Translations under genes and position numbers: made by a program | Notes under the pieces: generated by a model | Databases searched by the model: none | The model's input: only the letters and a program-made list of their open reading frames with translations | What the model was told of the DNA's origin: nothing | Part shown: positions 27,429-37,332 of the stretch, piece after piece | How positions within the stretch are numbered: the stretch's first letter is position 1 | How the letters are laid out: each line of letters begins with the position of its first letter | Assembly: GCF_003609835.1 (NCBI RefSeq) | Contig: NZ_AP017898.1 | Location: forward strand, 2,542,001 to 2,606,000 | From: Sphingopyxis sp. FD7 | GTDB taxonomy: Bacteria; Pseudomonadota; Alphaproteobacteria; Sphingomonadales; Sphingomonadaceae | Direction of reading: 5' to 3' | Length of the DNA: 64,000 nt

Positions 27429-27876
27429 CCGGCGCGACCACCGGCGCCGCTGCCGAATAGAGTTTGTCGGCGAGCGGATAAAGCTCGCGCTCCTCGCGCT
27501 CGACGCGGCGCCCCAGCAGGTCGAAGACGATCCGCGTCTCGCGGCAGAAGCCCGCCCGGTCGGCCGCAACGCGCGCAGCGGTCCATTTGTCGTCATAAGC
27601 GGCGAAATTGTCGGCGAGGTCGCCCATTTCGAGTTCAAACGCGCGGGTGAGGCGAACAAGTTCGGCCTCGCCGCTCGCACGCAGGCGCGGATACAGCGCC
27701 CAATCCTCGCACTTCAGATGGCGGACCAGCGTGGTGCGCAACGCCGAGCGCGCCGATGCCAGATCGGCGGGACGCAGCGGCGCGGGGTCGTCGATCATCG
27801 CCAGGATGATGCGCGCCAGCGCCATCAGCGCCGCATGTTCGGCGCGCAGTCGATCCATTTCCCGGCTCGTGGCCAT
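27400..27876 (-). CDS. Hemerythrin HHE-domain protein
   Basis: A 158-residue four-helix-bundle protein of the HHE cation-binding family. Candidate iron ligands are His in RLRAEHAALMA, His and Glu in LVRHLKCEDWALYPRL, and Glu residues in EREERELYPLADKLY. Family members bind a di-iron centre and sense or store oxygen or nitric oxide. It has no DNA-binding or signalling domain. The ATG is preceded by CGGGAACCATT, a weak site. It is convergent with the TpsB gene and overlaps its end. Confidence 0.78.
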   Translation of the reverse strand: MATSREMDRLRAEHAALMALARIILAMIDDPAPLRPADLASARSALRTTLVRHLKCEDWALYPRLRASGEAELVRLTRAFELEMGDLADNFAAYDDKWTAARVAADRAGFCRETRIVFDLLGRRVEREERELYPLADKLYSAAAPVVAPVRGGSTISS

Positions 27877-27913
27877 AATGGTTCCCGCGGCGCGAGCAGT
27901 CCCTCGTCCGCGA

Positions 27914-28855
27914 TCATAGATGGGGAGCGTGAACGGACCGTAAACTCTCTTCCCGCCCGGCGGCGACCGGAACGCCGCCCGCGCCGGCGTCCGGCCAGGT
28001 CGCGCGCCGCCAGCTCGACGGCGGTGCGCCGAAGCGGCGGGCGAAGGCGGTCGCGAAATGGCTGGGCGTCGCAAAGCCCGTGGCGAGCGCGATTTCGGTC
28101 ACCGGATCGTCGCCCGCGCGCAGCATCCGCGCCGCCGCGTCGAGCCGCGCGCGCAGCACATATTGCCAGGGCGTGACGCCGAACGCCTCACGGAACGCGC
28201 CGGTGAAGCGCCGCACGTCCATGCCGACGAGCGCCGCGAGCGTATCGAGGCTGTGCCGCGCGTCGGGCTCGTCGCGGATCGCCGCGACCAGCGCCGCGCG
28301 CTGCGATGCCGACAGCGTGCGCCGCGCCCCATGCCGGAACCCCGGTCGATAACGCGCGCGCAGATGCAGGTGCAGCGCATCGCCGACCGCGTGCGCCGCC
28401 ATGTCGGCCAGGCCGCCGCCCGGCCCGCGCAGCAATTCGGCCAGCCGCGCCGCCGATCCGAAGAGAAAATCGTCGCGGTGCCGCACCCGCGCCGCAAGCG
28501 GCACGTCGCCGACGAGCGCGGTGGGCACGCGCAGCTCGACAAACTCGGCCCGCCCGCCCTCGGCGAGCGCGGCATAGCGGCACGCCGCGGGGATGATCCA
28601 GATGTCGCCGCGTTCCGGCTGCACCGGCCCCGACGGCCCGACGGCAAACTCGCACATGAGCCGGTCGATCCGCCCGCCCAGATGCACGACGATCGTGTGA
28701 TGCGCCTCCTCGAACGTCCAGTCGGTCGGGCGGTCGAGCCGTTCGGTCGCGGCGACGACGCCGATCGGGCCGATCGCCGTCTCGCGGCGCGCGATGAGCG
28801 CCCGCGGTCGCAGCGGCCGGATGCCGTCCCACACGCCCCACGCCTGCCCGCTCAA
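27914..28855 (-). CDS. AraC family transcriptional regulator
   Basis: A 313-residue regulator with an N-terminal sensor domain (cupin-like, about 1-170) and a C-terminal pair of helix-turn-helix motifs (HSLDTLAALVGMDVRRFTGA and the AraC signature VTEIALATGFATPSHFATAF). The TTG start is well supported by GGAGAGGAGGGCGA directly upstream; a GTG seven codons on is the alternative. It is divergent from the SDR gene across 153 bases, so it likely controls that gene. Confidence 0.88.
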   Translation of the reverse strand: MSGQAWGVWDGIRPLRPRALIARRETAIGPIGVVAATERLDRPTDWTFEEAHHTIVVHLGGRIDRLMCEFAVGPSGPVQPERGDIWIIPAACRYAALAEGGRAEFVELRVPTALVGDVPLAARVRHRDDFLFGSAARLAELLRGPGGGLADMAAHAVGDALHLHLRARYRPGFRHGARRTLSASQRAALVAAIRDEPDARHSLDTLAALVGMDVRRFTGAFREAFGVTPWQYVLRARLDAAARMLRAGDDPVTEIALATGFATPSHFATAFARRFGAPPSSWRRATWPDAGAGGVPVAAGREESLRSVHAPHL

Positions 28856-29008
28856 TCGCCCTCCTCTCCGGCCACCCGACTCATGCGCCGGAGGGGAAAG
28901 CTGCGCCGGAATTGGAAAGCGGGCAAGCCGGAACGCGCCTATCGTCGGCAGGACAGCGCCGTGGCGACTGCCCTGGCGTCCCTCCCACCGTCACCAAGGA
29001 GACCAGCA

Positions 29009-29782
29009 ATGACGGATCACAGCATCAAGGGCAAAGTCGCGCTCATCGCGGGCGGCGGCAAGAATCTGGGCGGCCTCGTCGCCCGCGACCTTGCCGCGCA
29101 CGGCGCCAGGGCCGTCGCGGTGCATTACAACAGTCCCGCCTCCGCCGCCGAGACCGAGGCAACGCTCGCCGCCATCCGCGCCGCGGGCGCCGAGGCCGTC
29201 GCCTTCCAGGCCGACCTCACGTCGGCGTCGGCGATGGAAAAGCTGTTCGCCGACACCATCGCGGCGGTCGGGCGCCCCGACATCGCGATCAACACCGTCG
29301 GCAAGGTGCTCAAAAAGCCCTTCACCGAGATCAGCGAGGCCGAATATGACGAAATGACCGCGGTGAACAGCAAGACCGCCTTTTTCTTTCTGAAAGAGGC
29401 GGGCAAGCACCTCAATGACAATGGCAAGATCTGCACGCTCGTCACCTCGCTGCTCGGCGCCTACACGCCCTTCTACGCCGCCTATGCGGGGACCAAGGCG
29501 CCGGTCGAGCATTTCACCCGCGCCGCATCGAAGGAGTTTGGCCAGCGCGGCATTTCGGTGACCGCGATCGGGCCGGGGCCGATGGACACCCCCTTCTTCT
29601 ACCCCGCCGAGGGCGCGGAGGCGGTCGCCTATCACAAGACGGCCGCCGCGCTGTCGCCTTTCACCCCCACCGGCCTGACGCATATCGAGGATATCGTGCC
29701 GTGGATTCGGATGCTGGTGTCGGAAGGCTGGTGGATGACCGGCCAGACAATCCTCGTCAACGGCGGCTATACGACCAAGTGA
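29009..29782 (+). CDS. SDR family oxidoreductase
   Basis: A 257-residue short-chain dehydrogenase with the cofactor motif GGGKNLGG (a modified TGxxxGxG), the NTVGKV strand, the catalytic Ser in TSLLGAYTPFYAAY and the YxxxK pair YAGTK. The C-terminal TGQTILVNGGY is typical. The substrate is unknown. It has a strong AAGGAG ribosome site. It sits divergently from an AraC regulator, the likely controller. Confidence 0.9.
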   Translation: MTDHSIKGKVALIAGGGKNLGGLVARDLAAHGARAVAVHYNSPASAAETEATLAAIRAAGAEAVAFQADLTSASAMEKLFADTIAAVGRPDIAINTVGKVLKKPFTEISEAEYDEMTAVNSKTAFFFLKEAGKHLNDNGKICTLVTSLLGAYTPFYAAYAGTKAPVEHFTRAASKEFGQRGISVTAIGPGPMDTPFFYPAEGAEAVAYHKTAAALSPFTPTGLTHIEDIVPWIRMLVSEGWWMTGQTILVNGGYTTK

Positions 29783-29802
29783 CCCCGGCTGGCGGGCGGC
29801 TG

Positions 29803-30357
29803 TCAGACCGTCCGCCATTCCCCCACCGCCAAATCCCCGATCTCCCACCCCCCGATCCGCCACCGCACCAGCCGCAGCGTCGGAAACCCCACCGCCGCCG
29901 TCATCCGCCGCACCTGGCGGTTGCGGCCTTCAGTGATGGTGAGTTCGATCCAGGCGTCGGGGACGCTCTTGCGGTATCGCACCGGCGGGTCGCGATCCCA
30001 CAGCTTTGGCGGCTCGATGCGGCGGACGGTGGCGGGGCGGGTCGGGCCGTCGTTCAGCGTGACGCCACGGCGCAGCGCCGCCAGCGCGGCGGCGTCAGGT
30101 TCGCCCTCGACCTGCGCCAGATAGGTTTTGGGCATCTTGTGCTTCGGCGACGAAATCCGCGCCTGCAACGCGCCATCGTCCGTCAGGATGAGCAGGCCTT
30201 CGCTGTCGCGGTCCAGCCGCCCGGCGGGATAGACGCCCGGCACGTCGATATAGTCGGACAAGGTCGCGCGCGGGCCGTCCACGGGTGCGGTCGTTCCCTT
30301 GTCGGTGAATTGCGACAGCACGCCATAAGGCTTGTTGAACAGGATCAGGCGGGGCAT
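29803..30357 (-). CDS. rluE: RluE-type 23S rRNA pseudouridine synthase
   Basis: A 184-residue pseudouridine synthase of the RsuA/RluB/E group, lacking the N-terminal S4 domain, as in RluE, which modifies U2457 of E. coli 23S rRNA. The catalytic motif is [17 protein letters not shown] with its aspartate, and the conserved end is [20 protein letters not shown]. It is convergent with the SDR gene, 20 bases apart. Confidence 0.88.
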   Translation of the reverse strand: MPRLILFNKPYGVLSQFTDKGTTAPVDGPRATLSDYIDVPGVYPAGRLDRDSEGLLILTDDGALQARISSPKHKMPKTYLAQVEGEPDAAALAALRRGVTLNDGPTRPATVRRIEPPKLWDRDPPVRYRKSVPDAWIELTITEGRNRQVRRMTAAVGFPTLRLVRWRIGGWEIGDLAVGEWRTV

Positions 30358-30391
30358 GATGTGTTTGCTGCCATACGCCCCGCGGCTTTCT

Positions 30392-30494
30392 TCGTCACCC
30401 TGAACTTGTTTCAGGGTCCATGGCCTGCCCTATCCGGTAACGCGGCGCCGAACGAGAGCGCAGGCCATGGATGCTGAAACGAGTTCAGCATGAC
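30392..30494. repeat. Interspersed inverted repeat, TGAACTTGTTTCAGGG family, copy 2
   Basis: The left arm CGTCACCCTGAACTTGTTTC reads on to AGGGTCCATGGCC. The right arm GGCCATGGATGCTGAAACGA reads on to GTTCAGCATGACG. The arms match the 6104-6221 element, with a different centre. Confidence 0.8.
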
Positions 30495-30513
30495 GAAACC
30501 GAAAAGGAAACGC

Positions 30514-30548
30514 CCAAAACAAAACCGGCGGCCGTTTCGGGCTGCCGG
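30514..30548 (-). terminator. Rho-independent terminator of typA
   Basis: On the minus strand ACCGGCAGCC and GGCCGCCGGT pair over 10 positions (one G-U) around a 6-base loop, followed by TTTTGTTTT. It begins 9 bases after the typA stop. Confidence 0.8.
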
Positions 30549-30556
30549 TCTGTATC

Positions 30557-32389
30557 TTACGCCGCCTCTTTTTTCCGCGACGCCTTCTTGCGCTCGTGCG
30601 GATCGAGGATCGCCTTGCGGATGCGGATATTCTTCGGCGTCACCTCGACCATCTCGTCGTCGTCGATATAGGCGATCGCCTGCTCCAGCGTCATGCGGCG
30701 CGGCGGGGTCAGCCGGATCGCGTCGTCCTTGCCCGTCGAGCGGAAGTTGGTGAGCTGTTTCGACTTCATCGGGTTGACCTCAAGGTCTTCGGGCTTGGCG
30801 TTTTCGCCGATGATCATCCCCTCGTACAGCGCCTCGCCGGGCGACACGAACAGGATGCCGCGCTCTTCCAGGGGGCCAAGCGCATAGGCGACGGCTTCGC
30901 CATTGCCGTTCGAGATGAGGACGCCATTCTTGCGGCCCTCGATCACGCCCTTGTACGGGCCATATTTCTCGAACAGGCGGTTCATGATCCCGGTGCCGCG
31001 CGTGTCCGACAGAAACTCGCCATGATAGCCGATCAGGCCGCGCGACGGGCCGCTGAAGGTGATGCGCGTCTTGCCGCCGCCCGACGGGCGCATGTCGATG
31101 AGGTCGGCCTTGCGCATCTGCATCTTCTCGACCACCGTGCCGCTATGCTCGTCGTCGACGTCGATGACGACGGTTTCATAGGGTTCGGTGCGCTGGCCGT
31201 TTTCGTCGGTCTGATAGAGGACGCGCGGGCGGCTGATGCCGAGCTCGAAGCCTTCGCGGCGCATCGTTTCGATGAGCACGCCAAGCTGAAGCTCGCCGCG
31301 GCCCGCGACGTCGAAACTGTCCTTGTCGGCGCTTTCGGTGATGCGGATCGCGACATTGGTTTCGGCTTCGCGGAAGAGGCGGTCGCGGATCATGCGGCTC
31401 GTCACCTTGCTGCCCTCGCGCCCCGCCATCGGGCTGTCGTTGACGGCAAAGCGCATCGACAGCGTCGGCGGGTCGATCGGCTGCGCGGCGATCGGTTCGC
31501 TGACGCTGGTGTCGGCGATGGTGTTCGCGACGGTCGCGTTGGTGAGGCCGGCGATCGCGACGATGTCGCCCGCGCGCGCCTCGTCGACGGGCACGCGGTC
31601 GAGCCCGCGGAACGCGAGCAGCTTCGATGCACGGCCGGTCTCGATCACCTTGCCGTCCATGTCGAGCGCGTGGATCGGCTGGTTGACCCTGACCGTGCCC
31701 GACTGGACGCGGCCGGTGAGGATGCGGCCGATGAAATTGTCGCGGTCGAGCAAAGTCGCGAGGAAGGTGAAGGGCGCATTTTCGTCGAGCCCCGGCGCGG
31801 GGACATGGCTGACGATCGTCTGGAACAAGGGCTCGAGCGTGCCCTCACGCGCTTCGGGGTCGGGCGAGGCATAGCCGCCGCGGCCCGAGGCATAAAGTAT
31901 GGGGAAATCGAGCTGTTCGTCATTGGCCTCGAGCGTCAGGAACAGCTCGAACACCTCGTCGAGCACCTCGGCGGCGCGCGCGTCGCTGCGGTCGATCTTG
32001 TTGACGACGACGATGGGTTTCAGACCGAGCGCGAGCGCCTTGCCGGTGACGAACTTGGTCTGCGGCATCGGCCCTTCGGCGGCGTCGACCAGCAGGATGA
32101 CGCCGTCGACCATCGACAGGATGCGCTCGACCTCGCCGCCGAAATCGGCGTGGCCCGGCGTGTCGACGATGTTGATACGCGTCGCCTTGTCGCCCTCGCC
32201 CCATTCGACGCTGGTGCATTTCGCCAGGATGGTGATCCCGCGTTCTTTCTCCAGGTCATTGGAATCCATGGCCCTTTCCTCGACACGCTGGTTGTCGCGA
32301 AAGGTGCCCGACTGGCGGAAGAGTTGATCGACGAGCGTGGTTTTGCCGTGATCGACGTGCGCGATAATGGCGATATTGCGGAGCGACAT
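30557..32389 (-). CDS. typA: Ribosome-associated GTPase TypA/BipA
   Basis: A 610-residue translational GTPase. It shows G1 [14 protein letters not shown], the effector region [10 protein letters not shown]3 [11 protein letters not shown] and G4 NKIDR, followed by EF-G-like domains and the unique C-terminal domain ([20 protein letters not shown]). TypA binds 70S ribosomes and helps 50S assembly, especially in cold or stress. Full length for the family. It is monocistronic, with a terminator immediately downstream. Confidence 0.97.
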   Translation of the reverse strand: MSLRNIAIIAHVDHGKTTLVDQLFRQSGTFRDNQRVEERAMDSNDLEKERGITILAKCTSVEWGEGDKATRINIVDTPGHADFGGEVERILSMVDGVILLVDAAEGPMPQTKFVTGKALALGLKPIVVVNKIDRSDARAAEVLDEVFELFLTLEANDEQLDFPILYASGRGGYASPDPEAREGTLEPLFQTIVSHVPAPGLDENAPFTFLATLLDRDNFIGRILTGRVQSGTVRVNQPIHALDMDGKVIETGRASKLLAFRGLDRVPVDEARAGDIVAIAGLTNATVANTIADTSVSEPIAAQPIDPPTLSMRFAVNDSPMAGREGSKVTSRMIRDRLFREAETNVAIRITESADKDSFDVAGRGELQLGVLIETMRREGFELGISRPRVLYQTDENGQRTEPYETVVIDVDDEHSGTVVEKMQMRKADLIDMRPSGGGKTRITFSGPSRGLIGYHGEFLSDTRGTGIMNRLFEKYGPYKGVIEGRKNGVLISNGNGEAVAYALGPLEERGILFVSPGEALYEGMIIGENAKPEDLEVNPMKSKQLTNFRSTGKDDAIRLTPPRRMTLEQAIAYIDDDEMVEVTPKNIRIRKAILDPHERKKASRKKEAA

Positions 32390-32443
32390 GGGAAAAGAGG
32401 CCTTTTGTGGAGATGAGCGGCAGCGCCGTGGCTGCGCGCGCCC

Positions 32444-33355
32444 TTAGCGATTATCCTGCTGCGGCGCAACAAAAGCGAGGTTGGCCGGATTGTATAGGGA
32501 TCGCGCCTCGTGGCGGCGCAGCCGCCGCGCAAGGCCATTCTCGAACGCCGCCCGCCACGTCGAGAGCGCGGTCGTGAAACCGTCCCCCTCGGCCGCCTTT
32601 CCTTCCAGGTCCGCCAGCGCGCGCGAGGCCGCCAGAAGGTCGCGCCGCTCGGCGCCGAACGCCGGGGCCGGATAGCGTTCGGCGATCAGTCCCAGCTGAT
32701 GGCGCGCCGCGGCCAGCAGCGCGCGCGCCGCAGCGCCATCGCCGCGCCGCGCCATGCCGATCGCGCCGCGCAGCGCCGAGACGGTCAGCCGCAGCTGGTC
32801 GTCGAGCGCGCGTCCAACAGGCGGGTCGCCATCGGGACAGGGGGCGATCGCGCGCACATAGGCGGCAATGGCGGCGAGCATCGCCGGCGTCGGTTCGCGG
32901 CCTGCGAATTCGTCGACAATCAAGGCGCGGACAAAGGATTCCAGAACTCCGTCCGCCGAATCGCGCGACACTTTGCCCGGCCGCGCCAGATCGGGAATGC
33001 GGACGGGGTCGAAGCGGCCATTGCCGCGCGCGGCGCCAAAGAAACTGTGCGTAACATCGGCCGTGCCAGCCCGATCCGAAACGCCCGCCATCAGGAAATG
33101 TGCGTTGTCGCGCCCGTTGACGTGGCAACCGGCGCAGCTCAGCCCGGCTTTGGCGGCCTGTCCGCCGAGCAGTCGGGGGCTGTTGAACAGCGCCTCCCCC
33201 GCCTGTATTTCGACCGAAGCGCTGCCCAAACATGCCGCAGGCTGGGTCGTAAGGACGGCAAGCTCGGCTCCCGGCGCCGTCCAGCGCAACGTCTCGAACG
33301 GCGGCGGCGCGGCGGCGGGGGCGGCGGGAACAGCCAGAGCCAGCGCGACCGCCAT
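32444..33355 (-). CDS. Periplasmic c-type cytochrome-like protein
   Basis: A 303-residue protein with a signal peptide (residues 1-16, AAA-PP) and one haem-binding CAGCH motif near residue 74. The following region (FFGAARGNGRFDPVRIPDLA RPGKV) and the later IAAYVRAI helix resemble the cytochrome c/peroxidase-like fold. Its second half (about 180-303) is helical, without another CxxCH. The electron partner is unknown. It starts 17 bases after the TPR gene stop, so the two are one unit. Confidence 0.75.
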   Translation of the reverse strand: MAVALALAVPAAPAAAPPPFETLRWTAPGAELAVLTTQPAACLGSASVEIQAGEALFNSPRLLGGQAAKAGLSCAGCHVNGRDNAHFLMAGVSDRAGTADVTHSFFGAARGNGRFDPVRIPDLARPGKVSRDSADGVLESFVRALIVDEFAGREPTPAMLAAIAAYVRAIAPCPDGDPPVGRALDDQLRLTVSALRGAIGMARRGDGAAARALLAAARHQLGLIAERYPAPAFGAERRDLLAASRALADLEGKAAEGDGFTTALSTWRAAFENGLARRLRRHEARSLYNPANLAFVAPQQDNR

Positions 33356-33372
33356 GCCGCCGGTGCACCGGT

Positions 33373-34296
33373 TCAGCCTGCCGATGGCGCTTTCTCCTCG
33401 ATCCAGCGTCGCAGTTCATCGGCTTCGTTGCAGCCGAATCCACAGATCGCGTCGAGTCGCGCCAGATGCGCCCTCGCCCCGGCAACATCGCCCCGTTCGA
33501 GCTTCAGTTCGCCATAATATTCGATCGCGCCGCGGTGCGTCGGCGCGATCGCAAGCGCGTCGCGATAATAGGCTTCGGCCGCGTCGTGACGCCCGAGCTT
33601 GCGGTTCGCGAAGCCGAGATAGGTCAGCACATCGGGGTGTGGCCCCGCCGCCCACAGCGCCGCATCGAGTTTTGCGATCGCCGCTTCGTAACGGCGTTCG
33701 TTGATGAGCGCGACAGCCGCGACATAGATGGGATCGAGCGCGGCGGCGGATGGCAGGTGCATATCGGGCGCGACCGCGGCCCGCGCCTGCGGTCCCGCGG
33801 CGATGGCTGCCTCCAGCCTGGCGATCGCATCGGCAAGCTTTGCCGCATCGGCGCAGCTGGCTGCGCACTGTTCCTGCATCATCTTGAGCGCTTGCAGCTC
33901 TTTGTCGGCCTTGTCGGCCTTGCCGAGTCTCGCCTGCACGACGCCAAGATCGCGGCGCGCCTCGACCATTTTCCCGTCATGGCGCACCGCTGTTTCGAGC
34001 GGCTTTACCGCGCGGGAATAATCGCCCTGCGCCAGATGGCTGGCGCCGAGCAGATAATTGGCCTGCGGGTTCCTGGGGACGGCCGCGACAACCTTTTTCA
34101 GAGCCTTCGCCGCCTCGGCATAGCGGCCTGCGGCAAAGGCTTCGACACCCTTTTTATAGTCGATCGTCGGGTCATAGCTGCTCTGGCTCGGCGGCGCGCC
34201 GCCTCCCCCACCGCCGCCGCCCGCCGCAAGAGCGATAGGCGCCGCCAGCGCCGCGCAAGCCGCGAGCAGGGACATGGATGACCGGTAGTACCGCAT
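33373..34296 (-). CDS. Secreted TPR protein
   Basis: A 307-residue protein with a signal peptide (about 1-25, ALA-AG) followed by eight consecutive glycines, then at least five TPR-like helix pairs (GVEAFAAGRYAEAAKALKKV, NYLLGASHLAQGDYSRAVKP, YVAAVALINERRYEAAIAKL, YLGFANRKLGRHDAAEAYYR, YGELKLERGDVAGARAHLAR). It is probably a periplasmic scaffold. It is the first gene of a pair with the cytochrome, suggesting it helps assemble or bind that protein. Confidence 0.8.
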   Translation of the reverse strand: MRYYRSSMSLLAACAALAAPIALAAGGGGGGGGAPPSQSSYDPTIDYKKGVEAFAAGRYAEAAKALKKVVAAVPRNPQANYLLGASHLAQGDYSRAVKPLETAVRHDGKMVEARRDLGVVQARLGKADKADKELQALKMMQEQCAASCADAAKLADAIARLEAAIAAGPQARAAVAPDMHLPSAAALDPIYVAAVALINERRYEAAIAKLDAALWAAGPHPDVLTYLGFANRKLGRHDAAEAYYRDALAIAPTHRGAIEYYGELKLERGDVAGARAHLARLDAICGFGCNEADELRRWIEEKAPSAG

Positions 34297-34359
34297 GGCG
34301 TGTCGCTCCTCGGTCTGGAGAGGGTCAGTCTACCACAGAAGCGACCGGGGCGAAACGGA

Positions 34360-35010
34360 TCAAAGCATCGCGACCAGTCGCTCGATCTCTTGCCCCGCGG
34401 CGCGCGCGGCGCGGACGAGGTTCGCGTGGAAATCACCGCCGCTGTCGCCATTCGCCTCGTCGGTCACCGCCTTGATCGCCGCCCATGGCTTGCCGAGCCG
34501 CATCGCCGCCTGCGCGACCGCGCCAACCTCCATATCGACGAGCGTGGCGCCGAGCGATTTGAGGTCGGCGGCGGCGTCGGGGGAGGCGACGAAGCTGTCG
34601 CCGCTGGCGATGCGCGCGTGAGGCAGGCCCAGCCCCGGATCGGGCATCGCGGCGAAGTGCGCCTCCCCCGGCTCGCCCATCGGCCAGTCGCCCGCGCGGT
34701 AGCGCCGGAAGCGGCCGGGATGCGTCGCGCCATAATCATGCTGCAAGGCTTCGGCGATCCAGTAAGCGCCCGGCGCCGCGCCAAGCGCGCCGCAGGTGCC
34801 GCTCATCAGAATGAGGTCGGCATCGCGCGCGAGGGCACCCGCGCACAGCGCAGCATTGACCTTGCCAAGCCCGCAGGTCGCGATGGCGACATCATGGCGA
34901 TGCACGGCGAGACGGCGGACGGCGAAGGGGCCGTCATCCCTGTCCCCGGCTCCGGGGAACAATGTGTCACTCTCTTCGGGAAGTGCGGCAAGGATCAGCA
35001 TATATGACAT
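34360..35010 (-). CDS. MTA/SAH nucleosidase-like phosphorylase-family protein
   Basis: A 216-residue protein of the nucleoside phosphorylase/nucleosidase fold (PNP_UDP_1). Seen are the N-terminal LILAALPEESDTL, the glycine strand TCGLGKVNAALCAG, the ribose-binding VDMEVGAVAQAA and the catalytic AIKAVTDEAN with Asp. It most resembles 5'-methylthioadenosine/S-adenosylhomocysteine nucleosidases, which recycle adenine, but substrate is not certain. The ATG is preceded by AGAGAGGCATA. It is divergent from the SBF-like transporter. Confidence 0.78.
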   Translation of the reverse strand: MSYMLILAALPEESDTLFPGAGDRDDGPFAVRRLAVHRHDVAIATCGLGKVNAALCAGALARDADLILMSGTCGALGAAPGAYWIAEALQHDYGATHPGRFRRYRAGDWPMGEPGEAHFAAMPDPGLGLPHARIASGDSFVASPDAAADLKSLGATLVDMEVGAVAQAAMRLGKPWAAIKAVTDEANGDSGGDFHANLVRAARAAGQEIERLVAML

Positions 35011-35074
35011 TATGCCTCTCTAGCGCCTCCTGCCGTCTTGCCAATCGTCCCCGCCACGGCCATCGCCTGCTGCA

Positions 35075-36034
35075 ATGCTAGACCGCATCTTCCCCGACCG
35101 TTTCGTTCTTCTGCTGCTTGCGACGATTCTGCTCGCGAGCCTGCTGCCGGTGCGCGGCGCGGCGGTACCGGTCGCAGAGGCGTTTTCGACGGCGGCGGTC
35201 GTTCTGCTCTTTTTTCTGAACGGCGTCCGCCTTCCGCGCGACGAGGTGCTGCATGGCGTGCGCAACTGGAAACTTCAGGGCGCAGCGCTTCTTTTCTGCT
35301 TCGGCGCCATGGCCTTGCTGGGCCTCGCCGCGCAGGCCGCTCTCGCGCCTCTGCTGCCGACGACGCTCGCACTCGGCTTCCTGTTCCTCGGCGTCCTGCC
35401 CTCGACGGTTCAGTCGGCGACCGCGGCCACCTCGATGGCGGGGGGCAATGTCGCCGCGAGCGTCGTCGCCGCCGCGCTGCTCAATCTGATCGGGGTCGCG
35501 CTGTCACCGTTGCTCTTTGCCTTGCTCGCCGGCAGCGCGGGCGCAATTCAGGGCGCGGCGGTGCTGCGCATCGTGTCGGTCCTGCTCCTTCCCTTCCTGA
35601 TCGGACAGCTTGCACAGCGCTGGCTTCGTCCCTGGGCGCTCGCGCACCGCGGCCTTGCCACCGCCATGGATCGCACGGCGATCGCGATCGCCGTCTATGT
35701 CGCCTTTTCGGCCGCGGTCGTCGCGGGCATCTGGGACCAGCTCGACGAGCGTGAGATCGCTATCATTCTCGCTGTCACCGCGTTGATGCTGGCGCTGTCC
35801 TTCGGGGGAGCCTGGGCGCTCGGCGGACTGCTGCGGCTTGCGCGACCCGATCGCATCACGCTGCTCTTCGCGGGCGCGCAGAAAAGCATCGCGGTCGGCG
35901 CGCCGCTGGCGGCGACGCTGTTCCCGCCCGCAATCGCCGGCATGGTGCTGGTGCCGATCCTCGTTTATCATATGGCGCAACTGATCGTGTCGGCATGGAT
36001 TGCGCCGGGATTGAAAAGGACAGGACAAGTGTAA
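35075..36034 (+). CDS. SBF-like (bile acid:sodium symporter family) transporter
   Basis: A 319-residue membrane protein with about ten hydrophobic segments, typical of the SBF-like group (SLC10A7/P7 type). Conserved stretches are FFLNGVRLPRDEV, FLFLGVLPSTVQSA and FAGAQKSIAVGAPLA. It probably exchanges sodium or protons with an organic anion across the inner membrane; the substrate is unknown. It stands alone between the nucleosidase and the TelA gene. Confidence 0.85.
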   Translation: MLDRIFPDRFVLLLLATILLASLLPVRGAAVPVAEAFSTAAVVLLFFLNGVRLPRDEVLHGVRNWKLQGAALLFCFGAMALLGLAAQAALAPLLPTTLALGFLFLGVLPSTVQSATAATSMAGGNVAASVVAAALLNLIGVALSPLLFALLAGSAGAIQGAAVLRIVSVLLLPFLIGQLAQRWLRPWALAHRGLATAMDRTAIAIAVYVAFSAAVVAGIWDQLDEREIAIILAVTALMLALSFGGAWALGGLLRLARPDRITLLFAGAQKSIAVGAPLAATLFPPAIAGMVLVPILVYHMAQLIVSAWIAPGLKRTGQV

Positions 36035-36110
36035 TGCTTGTATAATACAGTGCCGCATGCCATATAGGCGGGCGGCCCTGACATCTCTCTTGGGGCTGGA
36101 AGGAAGACGA

Positions 36111-37322
36111 ATGAGCGAAGTGACCGCAACGGCGACCGCGACCGACGAGCTGAAACTGACGCCGCCCGAACCCGTGCCCGCCGTGACGCCCGACAAGGCG
36201 GCGGGCCTCGTGCCGCTGTCGACCGAGCAGAAATCGAAGCTCGAAGAGCGCGTCGATGGCTTCATCGACGATCTGGTTGCGCAGGACGTCAATTCGCCCG
36301 CCTTCGGGCAAAAGGTCGACCAGATCACCAATATGGGCCGCAAGGAAATGCTGGAAGCGGCGAACCAGTCGAACCGTTTTCTCGACCGCCCGATCAAGGC
36401 GATGGACCGTGACACCGACATCGGCCAGAATCTGATCGAGCTGCGCAACACCGTCGAGCGGCTCGACCCGTCGGCAAACGGCAAGCTGATTTCCAAGCGC
36501 GGCCTGCTCGACAAATTGTTCGGCAGCAGCGTCACCAATTATTTCGCCAAATATCGCAGCGCCCAGTCGCACATCTCGAGCGTACTGACCGCGCTGGCGA
36601 ACGGCAAGGACGAGCTGTTGATGGACAATGCCGCCATCGACGTCGAACGCCGCAAGCTGTGGGAAGCGATGGGCAAGCTGGAGCAGATGGTCCATATCGC
36701 CCAGACGCTCGACCGCAAGCTCGAGGAAAAGGCCGCCGAACTCGACGGCATCGACCCTGCGAAGGCCAAGGTGCTGCGCGAAAATGCGCTCTTCTATGCG
36801 CGCCAGCGGACGCAGGATCTGCTGACGCAGATGGCGGTGACGGTGCAGGGTTATCTCGCGCTCGATCTGGTCAAGAAGAACAATATCGAGCTGGTGAAGG
36901 GCGTCGAGCGCGCCAGCACCACCACGGTCGGCGCCTTGAAGACCGCGATCACCGTCGCGCAGGCGATGACCAACCAGAAGCTTGTGCTCGAACAGATCAC
37001 CGCGCTCAACACCACCACCGCGAACATCATCGACGGCACGTCGAAGATGCTGAAGGACAACACCGCGCGCATCCACGAGCAGGCGGCGTCGAGCACGATC
37101 CCGATGGAAACGCTGCAACGCGCCTTCCAGAATATCTATGACACGATGGACGCGATCGACACCTTCAAGCTGAAGGCGCTCGACAGCATGAAAACCACGG
37201 TCAACACGCTGGAGGGCGAGGTCGCCAAGTCGAAGGGCTATATCGCGCGCGCCGAGGGCGCCGCCCAGGCGCAGGCGAGCGTCGGCGGCGGCGACAGCCC
37301 GCTCGCGGCGATCGAAGGGTGA
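36111..37322 (+). CDS. telA: TelA-family toxic anion resistance protein
   Basis: A 403-residue helical protein of the TelA family, linked to tellurite and cell-envelope antibiotic tolerance in other bacteria. Typical stretches are RNTVERLDPSAN, TNYFAKYRSAQSHISSVLTA, RENALFYARQRTQDLLTQMA and ALKTAITVAQAMTNQKLVLE. It has no signal peptide or membrane segment. ATG 36111 follows AAGGAAGACGA. The XpaC-like gene begins 10 bases after the stop, and the two are commonly paired. Confidence 0.9.
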   Translation: MSEVTATATATDELKLTPPEPVPAVTPDKAAGLVPLSTEQKSKLEERVDGFIDDLVAQDVNSPAFGQKVDQITNMGRKEMLEAANQSNRFLDRPIKAMDRDTDIGQNLIELRNTVERLDPSANGKLISKRGLLDKLFGSSVTNYFAKYRSAQSHISSVLTALANGKDELLMDNAAIDVERRKLWEAMGKLEQMVHIAQTLDRKLEEKAAELDGIDPAKAKVLRENALFYARQRTQDLLTQMAVTVQGYLALDLVKKNNIELVKGVERASTTTVGALKTAITVAQAMTNQKLVLEQITALNTTTANIIDGTSKMLKDNTARIHEQAASSTIPMETLQRAFQNIYDTMDAIDTFKLKALDSMKTTVNTLEGEVAKSKGYIARAEGAAQAQASVGGGDSPLAAIEG

Positions 37323-37332
37323 CGGCGAACCG

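Noticed and set aside
30596..32416. A 606-codon open frame on the plus strand across typA
   Set aside because: It mirrors typA codon for codon in GC-rich DNA, has no ribosome site and its product is Arg/His/Asp-rich with no domain.
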